This document shows positions 33,298 to 45,190 of a stretch of DNA of 64,000 bases, piece after piece. The notes beneath the pieces are model-generated. The model did no database searches and was not told the origin of the DNA. It saw only the letters and a program-made list of their open reading frames with translations. Both the position numbers and the translations under genes were made by a program. Location: contig NW_003101675.1 in NCBI RefSeq assembly GCF_000003855.2, forward strand, positions 176,195-240,194, in the 5' to 3' direction. The stretch comes from Blastomyces gilchristii SLH14081 (Eukaryota > Ascomycota > Eurotiomycetes > Onygenales > Ajellomycetaceae). How positions within the stretch are numbered: the first letter of the stretch is position 1; each line of letters starts with the position of its first letter.

Positions 33298-36200
33298 TTA
33301 CACCACAACCCATTCACTTCCTCGTTTAATAAACTTATCAATCATCAAACCTATATCATTGAGAGCGAATCGACAAACGTAAAATCCAAAAAACTCAGAG
33401 GCATGTCGAGCGCTAAGCTCAAGCCCAACAAGCGTCTGAGATGAATGCTTCAAACCAGGGTCTTCGACTTGCCGAGCAATTTGATCTGAATTTACCTGTT
33501 AACGTTCATAGACTCTCGCTGAGGCCAGAGACAGGAAGATGGGATGAACATGTCAAGGTTATCAGGCAAAGAGATTGCTTACCAAGGATCTGAGCAGCAT
33601 CGAATAGCCTGGCCAGAGCACTCATGTAGCTCGCATGAGGACCCGTACACTGTAACTGAGTTACATCTCTCTTTGGTGCACGAAAGTCAAGGCTATCCGT
33701 CATCGGTAACGAATTCATGGTAAGTGCATCTCTCCCTCCATCCTTCGGTGCAGGAGCTGGTTGGGTAGGGGCGCCCGTTCCAGAGCTCTTCGATTTTAAT
33801 TTTCGCCAGGACGCTAGGTACGACTTGCTTGAACCACTTGAAGGCTTTGCTGCGACATTGTCATAAATGGTGGAGGTATCTTCTCCGGATGATTTAAAAA
33901 GAGGCATTGATCCTTGGACACCAACGTCATTGCCTAGCTTTTTTGACCATATATTCTGGACTTGATCGAGGACATTTTCCAATGACTGCATTTCTTCGAG
34001 TACCGCTTCAGCATCATAGCTATCCGCCTGGGCGAGTTTCAGCAGGGCGGCCGTTAAAAGATCGCAACTTGATATTTTCTCCTCCACAGCTTTTAATTTC
34101 ACATTCTGAACGCGCCACACATCCCTTGGAACAAAGAGCTTAGCTGTAAGATACCCACCACGGGGGTGGGCAATGGTCTGATACAAACACCTCATTAGCC
34201 AGAATGGCCGAAGGAGAAACGACTGCGGGCAGGGTTCCAGAGGCAGAGGAGCATTCGACACGGATGCGTTGGGGGAACCCAGGTTTGTAAGTGAGTGAAT
34301 ATGGCTATCGAAAATATAGGGTCCTCCGGCATGAAAACCGTGGGCAGTAAATGCAGTAGTGGTAGGGGTGAGTGAAGACGGGAGTGAAGGACTGCTCCCT
34401 TTCCTCGCCTCTAGGTTTGCGAAACTGGCACTGGACGGCGTGCCTGGTGTCTGTGAAACGATATCTGGTGTTGACACAGACATACCTCTAGCTTTCATTG
34501 CCCTGAGACTCGAGGAAGATATGTTCTTTCTAAGATTTTCAGGGGCTGATGAAACTTTTGCGACTATATGTGACGGGGATGGTAGAGAACCGGAGTCATC
34601 TATCTCTTGGGGCTGCAATTTAATTGTGAGTGAGTCGGTATGAACAGATTCAATGGGCTCTGAGGCTGTGGCAATGGCATGTATAGGATTATTTGGTGTA
34701 CTCGTTTTGACCTTAGAAGGTGCATCGTGAGAACTTGGTGTTTGTACACTAGCCTGAGCCTCGGTTTTCGGGACTGATGAGGATATGTGAGGAGAGGCCG
34801 TGGAAACAGGGTCCGCCTGTGACCCGTTCGTTTCAATGGATAGCTCCTTCGGGTTCAGGCCGTCCACTCGTCTACCATTCAAACTTGTTGGCTTAGTTGA
34901 TATCACCTGGGCCGAACTTGAAACTGAAGGTACGGATGGCATGGATGGCGGTAAGGGAGGTAACGATGGCATTGACGATGATACTGGTGGAGGTGGTAAC
35001 GCAGAAATAGGGGGCGGATGGGGAGGCGATGAGGCCGTCTTTACCCTCGCATCCAATGACTGAAATTCAACACCTTCGGCAAGGGTGGAAAGTGAATTGC
35101 CAGAGGTAGTTACGTTTGATCCAACAGAGCTTCCCCAAGTCCTACCAGAAAATCCACTTGAGTCGGACTGCCGCGGAAGAGCAGACTTTGATTGCAAGTC
35201 AAACTCAAAGTCGGCCATCATCTCCTCCAAAATGCGCTCTTCCTCCTCATCTTCTACGTCTTCATCATATCCTCCAGTAACTGCCCCAAAATTCAATAGC
35301 ACATCATCGCCATTCAACATGCGTTTGTCTTTGTTTCTGGCTAACGCGGCTTCAGATTCTATCTGAGCCTCCCGGACCTTCTGTTTCGCTAACTCAACAC
35401 TCCTCCTTGCATCAGATACGATATCATCAGGGATAATGCTATCTGTCCCGCGTACTGGCTCAAATCCTTCATCATAGGCTGCTTCCACCGCGGCATCCAA
35501 AGCAGTGTCAAATTCAGCTTCAGTACCCTCGCTAGCATTGCGACCGTGTTTCGGACGGAGGTAGAGCAAGGATGATCTCGATCGGATTGAGGAACTTGAT
35601 GACGCCCCAGACTCATCAATAGTGTCGAGCCAGGAGGTTGATTCGTTGCTTGCGTCATGGGAATGCTGATTCGGCAGAGGCGGAAGAGGGTTTGAGGTTT
35701 GCAACTGACTCGACGCTTGCTTGGTGAGATCCGATGGTGGGGAATACGTCATTGGTGATGAAGGCCTCCTTCCTGTCGCTGTGGGATCCCACCGTGCTTG
35801 TTTCAATCTTTCACTGGAACCATTCGGTTTTATATGAGGGTCTTTTCTAAAGGACTTAGACTGTGAACGCTCATGTGACGGTCCAGGATTTGAGACTGAA
35901 TTTGCAAGTCTAACATCGTCATCAAATACAGATGGTAGTAGGGACTGGCGTCTTGGAGGTATTTGTGAGGGGGCCAAGCTGCGCTGCTCTCGGGGGCTGC
36001 CGAAATAGGGGCTGTCATTGGTGACGAAGCTTGGTCCTGCCGGCATGGATGTATCATGATACTCTATCCCAGCCGTTGGATACGATGGGAAAACAACGTC
36101 AGACGGCGATTCCGCGCCTTGTGGGGGGTCAGGTAAAGCCTTCCCATCGGCGCGCTGAGATGATAGACCAAGCCTTTGGAGCTCGGCTATCCGACTCGTA

Positions 36201-36538
36201 TACGTATTCCGCTAGGTGGCCCTTATGTTAGTAATTGAACCCATGAATAGACCCTTAGACAAACACAAAAGACAACCACAATAACAATTAATATAAAATG
36301 GACATAGAGGGGCCCCACGTACAATCTCCTCTAACTTCTGTTTCTCATCATGACCGCCGCTGTGATGCATCACATGCTGCAGGAGCTGGCAAGCATCATT
36401 GTAAGCATCGATGGCTCCCTCGTAGTTCGTAGCATTATCGAGGAGGACAGCGGCGTTGGCCTTCTGTAAAGCTTTGGAAAGCATTGTTTTTTGAGACGGT
36501 CCTCGAATTTCGCGGTCTTGTAGTGGTTCTCTGTTCAT
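33298..36538 (-). CDS. MIT-domain protein, large and mostly disordered
   Basis: Three exons: 36538-36323, 36211-33583, 33485-33298; 1010 residues. Residues about 15-90 form a MIT (microtubule-interacting and transport) three-helix domain: ALQKANAAVLLDNATNYEGAIDAYNDACQLL, continued after the intron as RNTYTSRIAEL. A long Ser/Pro-rich region follows with a poly-Pro stretch around PPPISALPPPPVSSSMP and a coiled acidic segment (EEERILEEMMADFEFDL). A conserved C-terminal part begins at GFHAGGPYIFDSHIHSL and ends DIGLMIDKFIKRGSEWVVV. MIT domains bind ESCRT-III tails, so a role in endosomal or membrane traffic is inferred. The last acceptor was chosen because it joins AQIL to DQIARQVEDPGLKHSSQTL in frame. 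The gene looks intact. Confidence 0.87.
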
Positions 36539-38047
36539 TGAGATAGGAACCCCCGATCTAGGTCAGGGCCACCACGTGGGGTACGAGAGAGGAGATAAGA
36601 GTTAAGAAGTTTGGCGCAGAGTTGAGCCCAGAAGCATTAGCCTGCAAAGCAACTTCAACCTCGTCTGAAGGAGCATAAAGACGGTCCACCTTGCGGAAAA
36701 CTCCTTTTGTGCCGGGAGAGGAGGCCGGTCCTCTTCAGCGACTCTCGCTGGGGGGCGCCCTGGAGGGATTCAGAGGTAACGTGGTAGATATCCAATCGCA
36801 GGTAATCAACGGACGAGTCAATGGCAAATCACAAGCCGAGGGAAATATTTGCCGGGAAGGCTGCACGTCTGGATAGTGGTAAGCGGTGTAAGACAAGGGA
36901 CACGATAGGTGGGTTTGATCGAAGCGCAGTTCGGTGACAGCTGAGAATTCTCATGGGGAACAATGGCTCGAAGGCTCATTATTTGGCAGGACGGGAAATC
37001 ATTGTTGAGTGGGGGGAAAGACGGGGAAAGACGACGTCAAAGCTAGGCCTTTCAGAAAGGCTGGTAATGGCGGGCGGTGGATGGGTTGTTGCGGGCTGAC
37101 GAAACTTCGATGATAGGATAGGTGATTAATGTGGTTATGATCTGGGCGATCAACAAAACTAACTAGTACTTTAGTCGCACTTTTTGCAAAAAGCCTCCCC
37201 TGAGAACGGGTATTTAAAATCCTGTACGGACGACAGCACGGAGGACTGTACATTTTAAATAGCCAGAGGCTGTTGGGGGAGGGAGGAGGTATTGAGATAT
37301 TTTTCCAAACGAATGCAGTTGGACACACCTAGTTACGCATCTCATCTCAATTCTGACAATCATGCTGGAGGCCGAACTTGGGCGGGAGAAGGGCCACCAA
37401 CAATTTCTCGTCACGTTTTACAGTTATTTTGACACAGAAAAATTGAAAAAATTAACACACACACTCACACATAATACTACACTGCCAATGGGAATAAACA
37501 CCGTAAAATTATCTCAAAAAGAAGAAAGAAGAAAGAAGAAAAGAAGAAAAGAGGACGAGGAGAGAAGGACACGCTTATCTTCTGGTCAGCAGTCCAGGTA
37601 CAATTACCCTCCTCCTAAACCATTCTCTCGATTTACTTCATAAATGAACTTGAGTAACAATAACAAGCCATCAGTCGAGTATATTCATTGTGTCTGGTCC
37701 TGGGAAAAGGAGGTAGGTTCAATGTGTTGTATATGGGTTTCTCTCTCGCCGTGATCATATTCTATTTGCTCACTGTGCTTAGCTACAGCTTGGACAGGTA
37801 TTGCTACTAGCAGTGTCATCGGCATATGATGATATTGTAAAACAATACTTCAACTAACTTTGCATGGCTTCTTTTGCATTTATCACATGTTGAAAAGTAT
37901 AACTTGTTACACACCTGTTTTTATTTACAATGCCGTTTAACAGCACGGGGTGGGATTAAAAAAAAGAAAGAAAAAAAAAAAAAAAAAAAAAGATAAAGAG
38001 GCATTGGCTCCTTCTGCTTATTCTTTGATATTCGCGAAGTATGCTAT
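36539..38047. other. Intergenic region between MIT gene and complex I gene
   Basis: 1.5 kb holding the MIT-gene promoter and the 3' UTR of the complex I gene. Contains a purine-rich stretch at about 37514-37566 and an A-run at 37971-37991. The plus-strand frames here are short and lack recognisable features. Confidence 0.45.
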
Positions 38048-38918
38048 TTACTTTCGGTACCACATCCGAGTAATCCTAGTGTGCCGCATCTTCTTCTGCA
38101 GCTGGAAAATACCATACATAAGGGCTTCTGAGGTTGGAGGGCCTAGAAAACATAGTTGTTAACAGGCGCTATTGTCAGCTGAAATCATAAGATATAACAC
38201 TCACATCCGGGAACATAGATGTCCACTGGTACTATCCTATCACAGCCTCTTGTGACCGAGTAGCTATAATGGTAGTAGCCACCGCCATTGGCACAGCTTC
38301 CCATGCTGATAACCCACCGAGGATCAGGCATTTGGTCATAAACCTGTCTTAATGCGGGTGCCATTTTGTTGGTCAACGTTCCGGCAACGATCATCACGTC
38401 CGATTGTCGCGGAGACGCTCTAAAAATAATACCCAGGCGGTCCTGATCGTAGCGGGGAGTCGACAAATGCATCATCTCCACGGCACAGCAGGCTAACCCG
38501 AATGTCATGGGCCACAAGGAGCTCTGTCTTGCCCAGTTTGTGACTTGGTCAAGTGTTGTCCTGTTGGTATGGCGATTAGTCCACCTCTTGAGCAAAATCA
38601 GGGAGTAGCATCTGAGTAATCCGGCAGCCATACAGCGCAAATTGCATAGCCCCAACCTTCTTTTCCTGACTGGGCAAAGGTACTTCTATTCGCGGTTTTC
38701 CCGATGGCATAAGCCGATATTCATGTTTCTCGACTGCTGTAGAGGCATTGCGGATTGAAAGTAGGGCGCCGGGGGCTATCGACCGCTGCAAAAGCGGTAG
38801 CGGGATCGGAAAGGCAACTTCGCGCGGATGAAAATTAGCATCATATCCAGACATGTCCAGGCTTAGAGCTCTTACTATACGGTGCCACCCGCATTGGTGC
38901 CTGCCTTAAGGAAAGCAT
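38048..38918 (-). CDS. nuo-19.3: NADH:ubiquinone oxidoreductase PSST / 19.3 kDa subunit (NDUFS7)
   Basis: Four exons: 38918-38876, 38775-38634, 38560-38205, 38142-38048; 211 residues. This complex I subunit of the mitochondrial inner membrane carries the terminal [4Fe-4S] cluster N2 next to the ubiquinone site. Cluster ligands are the two cysteines in [18 protein letters not shown], one in [12 protein letters not shown] and one in YVPGCPPTSEAL. The core from [21 protein letters not shown] to [13 protein letters not shown] end ([10 protein letters not shown]) is near identical to the Neurospora subunit as I know it. The N-terminal 60 residues are a mitochondrial presequence region. The first junction is the least sure: the acceptor TAG before 38775 was chosen because it keeps frame; an upstream CAG does not. 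Confidence 0.93.
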
Positions 38919-39490
38919 TGGGAAATTATTTGCCCTATGGATGAAGGTCGCGAGGGGTAGGTAGAGGTGATGCAGTTTGACCGTCGGAGGTGGGAGATTG
39001 GATGGGAAGTTTTGGAGCTGCTGTCCAAAATCTTGGAAATACACGCCATTTCATAACATACAATCAATACACACATATGCATTTGATACGTCTTGTACGG
39101 ATGACGCCGTATTACATTACCGGAGTGGCGCAGAAACATTTCCATACAGTGCCAGGGCCATACAGCAAGTGGACAGTCTTTTGACAGTGCAAACCTTCAT
39201 TATTGCCATCTTTCTCTATATAAATAGTAATCTGCTGGGTGTTCTGACATTACTTTTATTACTTATCTGTGATTTTTATGATGTTGATTATCATGTCACC
39301 TCAGCAGTTGTATGAAAAGCGGTACTAAGAAGATTGTGCTGCTCAGATTCAATTTATACAGCTAGAAAGCACAATATATAATTACACTGTACATTTACAT
39401 AGATTTCTGTTTCAAACTTACTTTAAAGAATGTCTGCTGATCAGACATATTTACTAAATTAATAAAATATTTAAAAATTCATTTAACTAG
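38919..39490. other. Promoter of complex I gene and edge of the AT-rich block
   Basis: 572 bp between the complex I start and the target duplication of the LTR element. Composition falls from ordinary to AT-rich at about 39180, so the compartment border lies within the last 300 bp. No gene was recognised. Confidence 0.5.
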
Positions 39491-39495
39491 TTCTT
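39491..39495. repeat. Target site duplication TTCTT, left copy
   Basis: TTCTT immediately before the 5' LTR; repeated at 52299-52303 right after the 3' LTR. Confidence 0.85.
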
Positions 39496-39765
39496 TGTGG
39501 CGGGCTGCGCCCGATCAATCATATAGACTATTCCATTACACTCCACAGATTCCGCTGAAAGCTCCGATCCTCGGTCGCTGATCCTCAGCTGAAAAACTCA
39601 TGGAATTCCTATTCTTCCGCCCTGAAGCTTCACTGTGTACACATATAAATATCCACTCTGATTGCTGATTCTCACACTTTCTCTTTCTTTCCTTCTCTAA
39701 CATTTTTCACTTTGTTATATAAGATCTATATATTATACCAATCTATTCAGTGTAGGCCTCTTACA
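39496..39765 (+). repeat. 5' LTR of family A
   Basis: 270 bp, TG...CA ends. It aligns over its full length with 52029-52298. Most differences are C or G here against T or A in the right LTR, so this copy is the less mutated one. It still has CpG-containing words such as GCGCCCG. Confidence 0.9.
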
Positions 39766-40428
39766 CTTGAAAAATATTCATTGTCTTCTTATTAGAAACA
39801 ATTATTCATGTATTATCTTCTCATTAGAAATGATTATTCACTGAGATATTTAAACATGTAATAACATGTAAGAAATAGAGAAACAGTTAAACAGTTAAGT
39901 AAATACTGAGTTCTTAGATAGAAGCTTACTCATCAGTCACTCTGACTCTGTAATAAGATCTTATAAAGAGAATATCAGTAAAAGATCTGAGAGTTCTGAT
40001 ACTACAGATATATAAGATATTCATATAATTACACTTCTTTCAATTTCACAGATATCTCATATTTAATAAATAATATAATCATGTCTAATAATAATATAAG
40101 AGAACTCTTAAATGTAAGTATAGAAGTAATATCACAGTAACTCTAAGTAATATTAAAATTACAACAGTAACAGATAGCTGATATATATACAACTTAACAA
40201 CTTTAATATGAGAAAATTCAATAATTAATTCAATAAGAAACTCATACAATTTCAACATTTATAGAATTAAATATAAAAGTACTGAAAGAATGCTTAGATA
40301 CTCATACTCATACTGAGACTGATCTGACTTCACTCTCTGAGAAAAACTCTATATCATCTTCTAGAGTGTGTACATCTCTATCTTAGCAGAAATCTGAGAT
40401 TTCTGAACTCACTGCATACTTTGACATG

Positions 40429-43400
40429 AGTTCTTCAACTGTTCTGCCACTGCTGCGGCCTCTACACATCTATATCTATTATAAAGATAGAGAGATTAAG
40501 ATCAGAGATTCTCTGAAATATAAGAGAAACATATTATCTGAATTTCACAGCTTTATCTGTACTCTTGAACAGAAATTCTACCTTAATCTGAGCCAGTATA
40601 ATACTCATAAGATATAAGTAATATACACTGTCAACCTTCTTGAAGACATCTCTGCAACTACTTGAGTTATTAAGAAGAGAAAGCTTGAGTGTACTGATAC
40701 TGCAATAACTTGAGAAGAATTCAAGAACTTTCTACTGAATCAAATCAAAGATCACTGTAATTACAGCTTCACAGTGACACAGCAGTTCAACTCATTATAT
40801 TAATAAGATAATGAGAATTCTTTCAATTTCAATACAAGATTTGAAGAATATTGAGAGAAATTAACTGATAATTTGAATTAATTAAAGACATAGCTTTATC
40901 TCATAAAGCTGACTTATAAGATGCAGATAATAATATCACAGTATCAGAGTTTATTAACTAATCACACTGAGCTTGTCAACCTGACTTTCTGAATCTATTT
41001 GAATAATTGATTCTCTGAGAAAAAGATTAATAAGACTCTTTCTAAGTAATTAATAACAGAATCTAAATAATGCTGTGATAGCTTCAGTGTAAAGAAAGTA
41101 AAGAAGAATTTCAAATATTCTGATTCTTTACTCACTGTGAAGAAATATTAAAAAAGATTTGATAAAGATCTCTATTTTAACTGTGAAGCTGATAATTACT
41201 ATATCAGTGATTATAAGAAGTTGAAGAAGAGAAGAAACTGAGAAGATATCTTCTCAAAGTTAACTTCTCTTCTGACAAATGTATTCACAGAAGATAAAGA
41301 AGAGAAAGAAATAAAGAATTAATAATTCTTATATCTCTGAGTTTATATTACAATTATAATGAATACTCTGAATGAGAAGATACTAGTGAGATATCTACTT
41401 AACTCTGAAATGAATATTAACTTCATATTCTATTTCTTTTCTTTAATAAAGAGTTGAAAGAAGATAGATCTGTCAGACTATGTGAAATTTATCAATGAAA
41501 TAAAGTGTCATTATTTTGATATAATTTAAGTAAAGTATATAATCATAGACTCAGAAGAAATCTTTAAGAAAAGCAGTCTGCTTCTTCACATTATTAATAT
41601 TATAGATGAGAATGTTATTCTAGATCTTTCATAATTAAGAGAAAACAATTCTCTCATTAACTAAGTTACTCAGACATGACAGTATCATCTTACTGATGAA
41701 GAGACAGTGATAGAGAAATCTGAAGAGTTTCATCAGAAGAATCTTGAGAAAAAGATAGAGTCAATATACTGTGTAGCAGATAATTGAGACTTGAGAATAA
41801 ATGAAGAAGTCATCATTCTTACTGCAAGATTGCAGCAGTATTCATCATTGAAAACAGATATATACAATATCTCTTTACAGATTATAAGAATATCTTTTCA
41901 GAAAGAGAAGCAGTGAAGTTTTCTGATATCAAGATATAATATAAGATTTACTTTGAAGACAGTGTAATAATACTGTACAGATCTCTTTATAACTTGTCTG
42001 TAAAGAAATTGAATGTTCTGTACAGATATCTTGAAGAAGTGTAATTAAAGAACTGAATATACTTATTAAAGAGTCTGACAGAGATGTCTATACTCTTTAT
42101 ACTCAAGAAGAATAGTAGACTACATCTATATATAGACTACAGAGACCTTAACAAGATAACAGTTAAGAATCACTATTTATTACTATTAATTAATGAGATG
42201 ATTAATCAATTATCTGAAGCAAAGATATTCTCAAAGATTAATATATAGAATATCTATCATAGAATCAGAGTTAATGAAGACAACATTTAAAAAACAGCTT
42301 TTTATATTAAGTATAATAATTTTGAATATCTTGTTTTATCTTTTGATCTTTGTAACACTTCAGTCATCTTTCAGATCTATATAAATAAGACACTGCAGAG
42401 TCTTGTTAACATCTTCTGTATAGTATACTTAGACAACATTCTAATCTTCTCAAAAACAGAGAAAGAATACAATACTCATGTTTAAGAAGTATTAAGTTGC
42501 TTAAGACAGTATCAACTTTATATAAACACTGAAAAATACTCATTCTATATACAGAAGATTGATTTCTTAGATTATAGTATTAAGATAAACAGTATTTCAA
42601 TGAATAGAAGCTGAGTCTCTGTCATTAAGAACTAGCTGACACTGTGAACATATTATAAGATGCAGATATTTCTAAAATTTATGAATTTCTACAGATAATT
42701 CATTTATACATATTCATAGATTACTGCCTCTCTTACAGATCTGTTAAAGAGAAGTATGAAAGACAGAAAAACAGAATCATTTATTCTTACTCAAGATATT
42801 ATAGAGGCATTTATAGAATTGAAACAAGCTTTTATAAATATTATAATACTGAATCACTTTAATCTTAACTTACTCAGTCAGTGTGAGACTGATACATCTG
42901 AGAATAAAGTCTGTGAAATCTTTTCACAGTTGATATCAGAGATCTTTCAATACTGAAAGAATCAGAGAATAATTATCTCTGAAGATACAGATAATAAAAT
43001 ATCTATAAAAGAAGACTTTTTCACAGAGTCTATAAGACACTGTAAATAGAGATCAGTGACTTTCTTCTTTAAGAAGTTATTACTTATACAGAGAAGATAT
43101 AATACTTATGATTAAGAGATGTTAGTAATTGTTAAATTCTTTAAGATCTGATAATATTATCTTCAGAGTAGTAAGTATTCAGTGCAAGTTCTCATTAATC
43201 ATGTAAATCTGCATTACTTCTTGATAATAAAGAGCTTGATAGAATATCAAGTCAGATGAGTAAAGCTGCTTTCAGAGTATGATTTCTATATTCAATACTG
43301 TTCAGATTGACTTAATCTCACTGACATGCTATCTAAATAACTCAATTATAATATTATTAATATAAAGAAGAATTTTATAAAAGAATCTCTGTTATCACTA

Positions 43401-45190
43401 CAGAAGAAGCTAACTGCAGAGAATTAAAATTCTCTGAAGCTCAGAAACAGCATCAGTAAGACAGCTGCATGACTCAGTATAGAAGATGAAAGAAAACTCA
43501 GATCTCTGCAGAGAACTGACACTGAAAATCATCAGCTTCTTATATTATATCTTACTATCATTGAATTGATAAAGAATGAAACAGTCTACAATCTTTCAAT
43601 CTAACTACTTTTGAAATTTATTAATAAATTATAGAAGAGAGATATCTTTACTACAGCTTGAATTCATAAGCTGAAGAAGAAAGAATTTAATTTAAACTTG
43701 AAAGAGATAGACTCTGAGTAGAGCAATGCTGCTAAGAAATCAAGTCACTGATAACTAGAAAAATATGAACTTCTACTGCTGAATAATTCAGTCTTTATCT
43801 CTTATAGCAGAACAGTGCATCAGAAGTTATTAAGAATTCATTATAATAATTCTTATATAAGACACTTCAGATTAGAGAAGACTGAGAAGATTTTAAAATA
43901 TAAATATATTTAAGACAAGCTTTGAACAGATGTTAAAGAGTATATTAAGACTTACAATATCTATTAAAAAATAAAGATTTCACAGTATAAGTAATACAGT
44001 GAGTTAATATCACTGTCTATTTTAAAGAGCTTATAACAGAATCTATTAATAGATTTCATAGTTAATCTGCTGAAGTCAATAAGAGTCAAAGAATATGACT
44101 TAATTTTAATCATTATTAATTATTTCATAAAGATGACTAAATATATCTCTATTTATAAAAAGATTAAAGCCTCTGAATTGACTGATCTATTTTTAGATAT
44201 TATCATTTATAATCACAGTACTCTGAAATCATTAATAACAGATTGAGAATTCCTCTTTATCAGTAAATACTGATTGACTTTTTACTATTATCTTATAATA
44301 AGATGTCTTCTCAGTATCATATTTTATCTGCAGACAGATAATCAGACTGAATATCAGAATCAGATACTAGAACAGCATCTTTAAGCATTCTATTCATATT
44401 ATCAGAATAATTGATCTAAACATCTTCTAACTGCTGAATTCATATATAATAATATAAAGAATGCAATCTTAAAGATATCTTCTTTCTATACTTATTATGA
44501 ATATAATTCTTCATTACTCAGTGACATCACAGACAACATTTCAAGAGAGAGAATAGATAGTCAGAATATTAAACAGATACAGAGAACAGAGTACTTCTCA
44601 GTACTAGAAGTAAAAGCAAGATTGAAACTTTTGAATAAAATTCATGAGAAGATGATGAAAAGTATTCATTATACTCAGAAGTAGTAGATAAAATACTATA
44701 ATTAAAAACATCTTTCAATGAAGTTCTTGATAGAGAATTAAGTACTACTTTTAGCAAATAATATCAAGATAATAAGACTGTGTAAGAAGCTCAGTGAGTA
44801 GTGACTAGAATCTTTCTCAGTAATAAGAGTGATAAATAAGTAGATATATAAGTTAAAATTACTTACAGAATTGAAATCAATTCATTCTATTTTTCACATT
44901 TTCTATTTAAAGCTCTATAAGTAATATTTCAGAGTGAAGCTGTCTTAGCTGAATAATATCAAGATTGAGAGTGATACTGAATATCTTATAAAGAAAATAT
45001 TGAATAAGTGAATATATTATGATAAGCTTTAATATCTTGTTAAATGAAAAGATTATTCATCATCAGAGAATTCATAGAAACTGCTTAAATATTTGAAAAA
45101 TACTGAGAAAGAGATTACAAGCTATGAGATGACTAGTAGAGATTATCTTATTACATATCAGAGATATTGAGTAAGAAATACTGCTTAAAA
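40429..45190 (+). pseudogene. Gag-pol remnant of family B (gag, RT, RNase H, integrase, chromodomain-like end)
   Basis: Read through stops, in order: a gag start near 40429 with a zinc-knuckle relic around 41190 (Y-F-N-C-E-A-D-N-Y-Y-I-S-D-Y-K-K, cysteines mostly lost); RT from about 42140 with YRDLNKITVKNHYLL and the active-site box YLDNILIFS near 42430 (YLDD with Asp changed to Asn, the result of G-to-A); RNase H-like and tether region to about 43330; integrase core around 43850-44500; and a chromodomain-like stretch ending near 45150 (YLIKKILNK..YY.KL.YLVK.KDY). Many TAA, TAG and TGA codons sit where Gln, Arg or Trp are expected. Non-functional. Confidence 0.8.

Noticed and set aside
37362..37643. 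93-residue Lys/Arg-rich frame upstream of the MIT gene
   Set aside because: Produced by a purine-rich low-complexity tract; no conserved feature.
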